A program made the position numbers and the translations under genes. A DNA stretch of 6,502 nt, from positions 1 to 6,502 of the forward strand of contig JAFYVO010000274.1 in the NCBI GenBank assembly GCA_017549085.1, written 5' to 3'. Shown piece after piece: positions 6,244-6,502 of this stretch. This stretch comes from Thermoguttaceae bacterium (GTDB lineage Bacteria > Planctomycetota > Planctomycetia > Pirellulales > Thermoguttaceae). A model generated the notes under the pieces. That model was not told the origin of the DNA and did no database searches. It was given only the letters and a program-made list of their open reading frames with translations. Each line of letters opens with the position of its first letter. The first letter of the stretch is position 1.

Positions 6244-6280
6244 CGGCGCGACGCGTTCTTGTCTCAAACGCGCCGCGCCG
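6244..6280 (-). promoter_or_regulatory. 14-bp hairpin at the predicted 5' end of the gspG mRNA
   Basis: On the minus strand CGGCGCGGCGCGTT and AACGCGTCGCGCCG pair over 14 bp, with a single G-U wobble, around a nine-base loop. The outer base of the stem is 6 nt below the TATAAT box, almost exactly where transcription should begin. 5'-terminal stems of this kind are known to slow mRNA decay (for example in E. coli ompA). No T-tract follows, so it is not a terminator. Stabilisation of a highly expressed mRNA is my inference. Confidence 0.6.
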
Positions 6281-6285
6281 GTACG

Positions 6286-6314
6286 ATTATACCCTTTTTT
6301 CCGCTTAAAGAAAA
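6286..6314 (-). promoter_or_regulatory. Sigma-70-type promoter of gspG
   Basis: A perfect TATAAT lies on the minus strand at 6291-6286. At a 17-bp spacing the -35 position (6314-6309) reads TTTTCT, a poor match to TTGACA, so an activator may be needed. Predicted start of transcription is near 6279, giving a leader of about 177 nt. The inverted repeat ccgct/agcgg (6301-6305 and 6316-6320) brackets the -35 box and might be an operator. Confidence 0.6.
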
Positions 6315-6387
6315 GAGCGGTTTTAACAGATATTTCGAAATTTATCGAAGAAACGGCATTTTTTCGTTGAAAAACGACGCTCGCCGA

Positions 6388-6502
6388 TCAATCGTAATCG
6401 ACGTCCGGATGCACGTCGTAAACTTGCGACGGGAAAGAGCGTTGCATTTCCCAACCGATCGGACGCGTCGAAAGGGAGCGCGGCCCGATATTCGCGTTGA
6501 TA
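6388..6502 (-). CDS. C-terminal end of an unidentified protein
   Basis: Thirty-seven codons enter from the right edge and end at TGA 6388-6390. The visible residues begin INANIGPRSLSTRPIGWEMQ and end VYDVHPDVDYD. Codon use (TCG, ACG, GCG, CCG, GTC, GAC) matches the gsp genes, which supports a real coding end. I do not recognise the family. It lies on the same strand as gspG but 285 nt away with a promoter between, so it is probably a separate transcription unit. Confidence 0.65.
   Translation of the reverse strand, partial: INANIGPRSLSTRPIGWEMQRSFPSQVYDVHPDVDYD

Larger units (their letters stand above)
6103..6387. other. gspG upstream control region
   Basis: These 285 nt contain no ORF I can support. 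They hold the gspG promoter, its leader with two hairpins, and a more A/T-rich part (about 6290-6365). In that part gatatttcgaaatttatc at 6329-6346 is a near-palindrome around tttcgaaa, centred roughly 58 bp upstream of the predicted start, where an activator could bind. I see no convincing terminator for the gene to the right. Confidence 0.5.

Noticed and set aside
6301..6320. Intrinsic terminator for the gene to the right
   Set aside because: The ccgct/agcgg stem is only 5 bp, and on the minus strand it is followed by A residues, not T; it overlaps the gspG -35 region.

Overview
The window is a GC-rich, strongly CpG-enriched stretch whose genes all lie on the minus strand. It holds a pseudopilin cluster in the order gspG-gspH-gspI-gspJ (reading right to left), the usual order of minor and major pseudopilin genes in type II secretion systems (T2SS). 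Each protein opens with a type III (prepilin-type) signal of the form (G/A)|FTLLE followed by a hydrophobic helix. The strong preference for NCG codons (GCG, TCG, ACG, CCG), the very large pseudopilins and the long low-complexity insertions suggest a member of the Planctomycetota. That is an inference from style, not from a marker gene.

Right to left: 6388-6502 is the last 37 codons of an unidentified gene. 6103-6387 is the control region of gspG, with a perfect TATAAT -10 box, a 14-bp hairpin placed at the predicted transcript 5' end, a second small hairpin and a strong Shine-Dalgarno. 4999-6102 is gspG, the major pseudopilin, carrying two Met/Asn/Gly-rich regions, one of them a 12-residue tandem repeat. 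4870-4998 holds two perfect-arm inverted repeats. 3202-4869 is gspH (555 aa) and 2414-3205 is gspI (263 aa); these two overlap by 4 nt (ATGA). 2222-2413 is a gap with a 17-bp all-A/T palindrome and a small G/C hairpin. 1-2221 is gspJ, at least 740 aa and still open at the left edge, with an arginine-rich decapeptide-repeat tail.

In a T2SS, GspG forms the bulk of the periplasmic pseudopilus while GspH, I, J (and K) form its tip. The signals seen here fit that stoichiometry: gspG has the best promoter and ribosome binding site and is followed by a stem-loop, whereas gspH and gspJ have no clear Shine-Dalgarno. The unusual part is the proteins themselves. The pseudopilin cores are split by, or extended with, long repetitive segments, and short motifs (LTGSL..PP and LDA.FG) recur across different pseudopilins. 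The methionine repeats of GspG are the most distinctive feature and might bind a soft metal such as Cu(I); this is speculative.
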